DNA of 35,061 nt from Paramacrobiotus richtersi (taxonomy: Eukaryota; Tardigrada; Eutardigrada; Parachela; Macrobiotidae), in assembly GCA_034698045.1 (NCBI GenBank), contig JAQGAU010000195.1:1-35061 (forward strand), read 5' to 3'. Positions 32,297 through 35,061 of this stretch are shown one piece after another. How positions within the stretch are numbered: position 1 is the first letter of the stretch; every line of letters begins with the position of its first letter. The notes below the pieces were generated by a model. The model made no database searches, was not told the DNA's origin, and worked only from the letters and a program-made list of their open reading frames with translations. Both the position numbers and the translations under genes were made by a program.

Positions 32297-33308
32297 GGTG
32301 GAGAGGGGAACCAAGCTTATTTTGGATCCAGCACAGATTAGTAACAAGAATTGCAGAGAACCCAACTGCAGTGCTTCCAGTTGAATGCTGTTTATTGTAA
32401 TAGGTGGACCATGCGGTACTTTATATTTTGCCAGAAGGTACGGGTTGTAAGTCGGCAGCACGATGTACATAATCATATGTACACTGTGGTACTAGCATAT
32501 AGGCGCCTGATGTATTCCTGCCTGTACGTTCGAAATTGTATATCAAAACTGACGCGAATACAAAGATCTTACGTGCGTGCAGCGCTTGCAGAACTGTTTC
32601 TCAACGCGAAAACAGTTTATTACAATGTCAGACCAAATATGTGCAAGCAGAGCTAATAACTAAACTAAAGCATGGGGGAAGGGAGATGGATATCCCAATC
32701 GTTGAATAGTTTTAAAACTAAAGGCGAACTTTCAGAAATGTTGAAGTGGGATTCAATGCCGGAAATCAACGAAGCCGATTTTCGTATATAGAACATGGAG
32801 GCTGAATTTCCGCTACCGGGAACATCACTGAGCGGTATCTGTAGACCTTGCTTACATTACACGTTTGACGTCCGTTAAACACTGTCTGCTTTTAGTGATA
32901 TCAGCCCGGTTCAGCCGAAAATATGTTTATCTTTCACGTTACAAACGTAACAGTACATATTCGTGTATGTCACCGTGCTTAACATCTGGAGATCTGGAGA
33001 TACGTTTGTATCTTTTCCTGATACGCCTACGCCTGACACTTTGTTACACTTAGGCCTTATCACAAGAACAACAAGCGCCGGAAAATGTTGTTAGAAAAAG
33101 AAAAAAAATTCAGAACAGCTTTGTTCAATATCGGCTCAGATTCAGAGGCATTTCTGTACGGAAAATAGCAAATCCCAGCCAACCGATGTTTATGCATCAA
33201 TATTGTAATCGTTAACACATAGCTATGAATCCAAGTAATGTTTTTGTGTCGGGACTCAATATTGCCGAAGAACAATTATGTGGACAATTAGAACATAAAA
33301 GTAGTCTG
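32297..33308. other. Intergenic, LRR-L1 upstream
   Basis: No gene supported. About 32370-32440 is homologous to about 34595-34665 upstream of the second copy, so the promoter region was duplicated with the gene. Confidence 0.55.
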
Positions 33309-34532
33309 TCAATCAGGCACTTCAATAAGAAGAATCATCCCTGGCCCCGTGGTGGTACGGGATTCCGTGCAAGTCCTTGCCGGCATACCATATTCATCAC
33401 TGTTCTCAAGACTGCCGATCTTATACACTCCTCCCATTTGACGATCCTTCCGCAGGTCAGGGTGTTGTCCCATCCAGTCCCACAACCAAGCAAACTGCGC
33501 ATTACAGTGTAGTCGTTGCTGCCTGTCGTTATTCTCGGTTTCTGTGGAGCCGTAAAACTTAATAATCGAAAACGTGGTCAACTCAGGAAGATCTATGAAA
33601 GTGCCCGGCTCGATGGTATCAAACACTACGTCATCGAAATGGATAATGCGAAGCTTCCGAAGGTAACTGAAATCTGCTTTTCGAACTGTTATCGAAATTC
33701 GGCATTCTTGCAGTGTAAAATCCAGTAGGCTGGTGAAATTAAGAAATGGTAGGCGGGACGTTACTGTGGAGTTTGTGCAGAACTTCAGGGTGAATCTGAC
33801 AATTTGGTGGGAAACCGGTGCCAGTATTTCTGCGTCCAGTAATGCTTCGTCTGGAAGGAGAAGATCAACTGCTCGGCTTGGACTCCTTCTCCGGATCGCT
33901 CTTACTTGTTCCGCCAACTCCTGTTACGCCAAAGCATTCCTTATTGTTTATGAAAGAATACTGCAGTAACTGCTGATCCAAGATGCTGCAGTACTGTAAA
34001 TAAAAAGTCTGCTTAAATTTTGAATAAATTCTGTTTAAAGTTTGAAACGAGATCATTATTGTGTAGCATACGTTATATTGGACAGTACACATGTGTGTCA
34101 GTGTGTGTGCGCAACATACAGTACTTCACCTACAGTGCATCTTCTATGCCGTAACAAAAGCTTCCGGTACCTCTTTCGTTGCGTTCTCTTCGAAATCTCC
34201 ATAACGACAATGAAGTCTAATGAACGTCTGGCCCTCGCTAGCAGACGTGTCAGTTTTGATGTCCAACATTCGGGTCTTCTTATGCATAGCGGATCTTGGC
34301 TCCAAGAAAGCGCAATCAGAACGCCGGATGCTCTGGGGTCCACAGGTATTTGGCGGCCGGCCGCTACATTCCTTAATTGACAAGGGGCTGACATCGAAGG
34401 AGAAAGCGTTCGCTTGATCAGCGCACACATGCAACCCTATAATTTTTACAATGGTACAAAAAAGGCCATTATGAGCAATAAGTTCGCACCTGGGATAGTA
34501 AGGAGGACTAGACTTGTCCATTTACAGAACAT
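33309..34532 (-). CDS. LRR-L2: secreted leucine-rich-repeat-like protein, 3 exons
   Basis: Exons, in coding order: 34532-34490 (MFCKWTSLVLLTIP, signal peptide), 34436-34171 and 33920-33309. Phases 1 and 0 join to 306 residues. The N-terminal module has paired cysteines (HVCADQ, KECSGRP, NTCGPQ, SDCAFLEPR, LHCRYGD). The middle has alternating leucine/phenylalanine strands like LRRs (LPFLNFTSLLDFTLQECRIS, FSYLRKLRIIHF, IEPGTFIDLPELTTFSI). A C-terminal cap, LHCNAQFAWLWDWMGQHPDL, resembles an LRR C-terminal flanking region. Several N-x-S/T sites fit secretion. There is no transmembrane segment. Splice sites are supported by the parallel structure of LRR-L1 (same GTACCGGAA donor context). I do not recognise a named gene; a ligand-binding or matrix role is only a guess. 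Confidence 0.72.
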
Positions 34533-35061
34533 GGCTGACTGTTGTTCGCTGACAGACTGAAATCCAGCTGATGCTGAATTAAAAATGAGATACAAATAAC
34601 CTGCAGTGATTCCAGGTGAGAGTTAATTGGTTCTATGTAGAGCTCGTGGTATTTTGCCAAAAGGGTCGTCTCACATAATGACTGTAGACAACTCACACTT
34701 TTTTGTAAGCAACACGTAACACAAGTAACACAGTAGCGCATAAGAGCAAGTAGTTTTGTATTGAACGTTATGTCACTTATGTGGAAAGCCAACCAATCTG
34801 ACTCCGCTTAATCTACTGGGTTTCAGTACCTGACATCGAGCCCCAAAAGCGAAGCTACCGCGCCATTCTGTTTAACAATGATAATAAAAAACATTGTTTC
34901 AAAATTAGGATGTGCTAGCATGGTATAAGTGTATGTACCATGGTGTACAGGATGTTAGACTCTTAGTATCTGTATATCCGGCAATACTGTACGCGCCACA
35001 TCAAACGACACGCTTAAGAGCCCTAGCGCGTGCAAGATCCGGCTTTGCCATTCAAGCTATC
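34533..35061. other. Upstream flank of LRR-L2
   Basis: No gene supported. About 34595-34665 resembles the LRR-L1 upstream region (GGCAAAATA ... CTGGAA.CACTGCAG on the minus strand). No TATA box was found where LRR-L1 has one. Confidence 0.5.

Noticed and set aside
1-35061. CRISPR arrays, rRNA, tRNA genes, prokaryotic operons or viral genes
   Set aside because: No regularly spaced repeats, no cloverleaf or rRNA signature noticed by eye, and the genes have introns. No capsid, polymerase or integrase motif was seen.

Overview
This is a eukaryotic genomic window. Every recognisable gene is split by short introns (mostly 60-130 nt) with GT/AG ends, and the coding exons sit in AT-richer flanks. 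The gene content points to a compact panarthropod genome: single-domain peritrophin-A (chitin-binding type 2) cuticle-type proteins, an ionotropic glutamate receptor, an ATGL-like patatin lipase and secreted leucine-rich proteins. A tardigrade is my best guess, but an arthropod cannot be excluded from sequence alone.

Layout. (1) 1-1315: non-coding, with a 270-bp foldback transposon (MITE). (2) 1316-5634, plus strand: a complete ionotropic glutamate receptor gene, reconstructed here as 15 exons and about 961 residues. (3) 6487-26610: a cluster of eight paralogous one-domain chitin-binding (CPAP1-like) genes, called CBD1 to CBD8 here. CBD1-6 are on the minus strand and CBD7-8 on the plus strand. 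All share the same three-exon structure: signal-peptide exon, spacer exon, chitin-binding exon with an acidic/proline-rich tail. CBD2 is broken by a frameshift. (4) 24269-24430: a truncated pseudogene of the lipase, created by a segmental duplication that also produced the CBD7/CBD8 pair. (5) 27677-30793, plus: the intact seven-exon PNPLA (ATGL-like) lipase, 411 residues. (6) 31188-34532, minus: a tandem pair of related secreted leucine-rich-repeat-like genes. The distal one is intact and the proximal one is frameshifted.

How it fits together. The chitin-binding cluster is the centre of the window. Units of about 2.2-2.7 kb were duplicated head to tail (CBD2-CBD6), then an inverted pair (CBD7, CBD8) was added. 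Each gene has a TATA box, and most have an initiator-like TCAG about 35 nt downstream. CBD1-6 share a GC-rich box that lies 45-51 nt upstream of TATA in five of the six. All eight carry a conserved block inside intron 2, and CBD2-5 (weakly the CBD6/CBD7 spacer) share a far-upstream block. This suggests a co-regulated cuticle-protein array, probably expressed together around cuticle formation; that timing is inference. The lipase, receptor and LRR genes have no evident functional link to the cluster.

Gene models come from reading splice sites and phases by eye; no transcript or database evidence was available.
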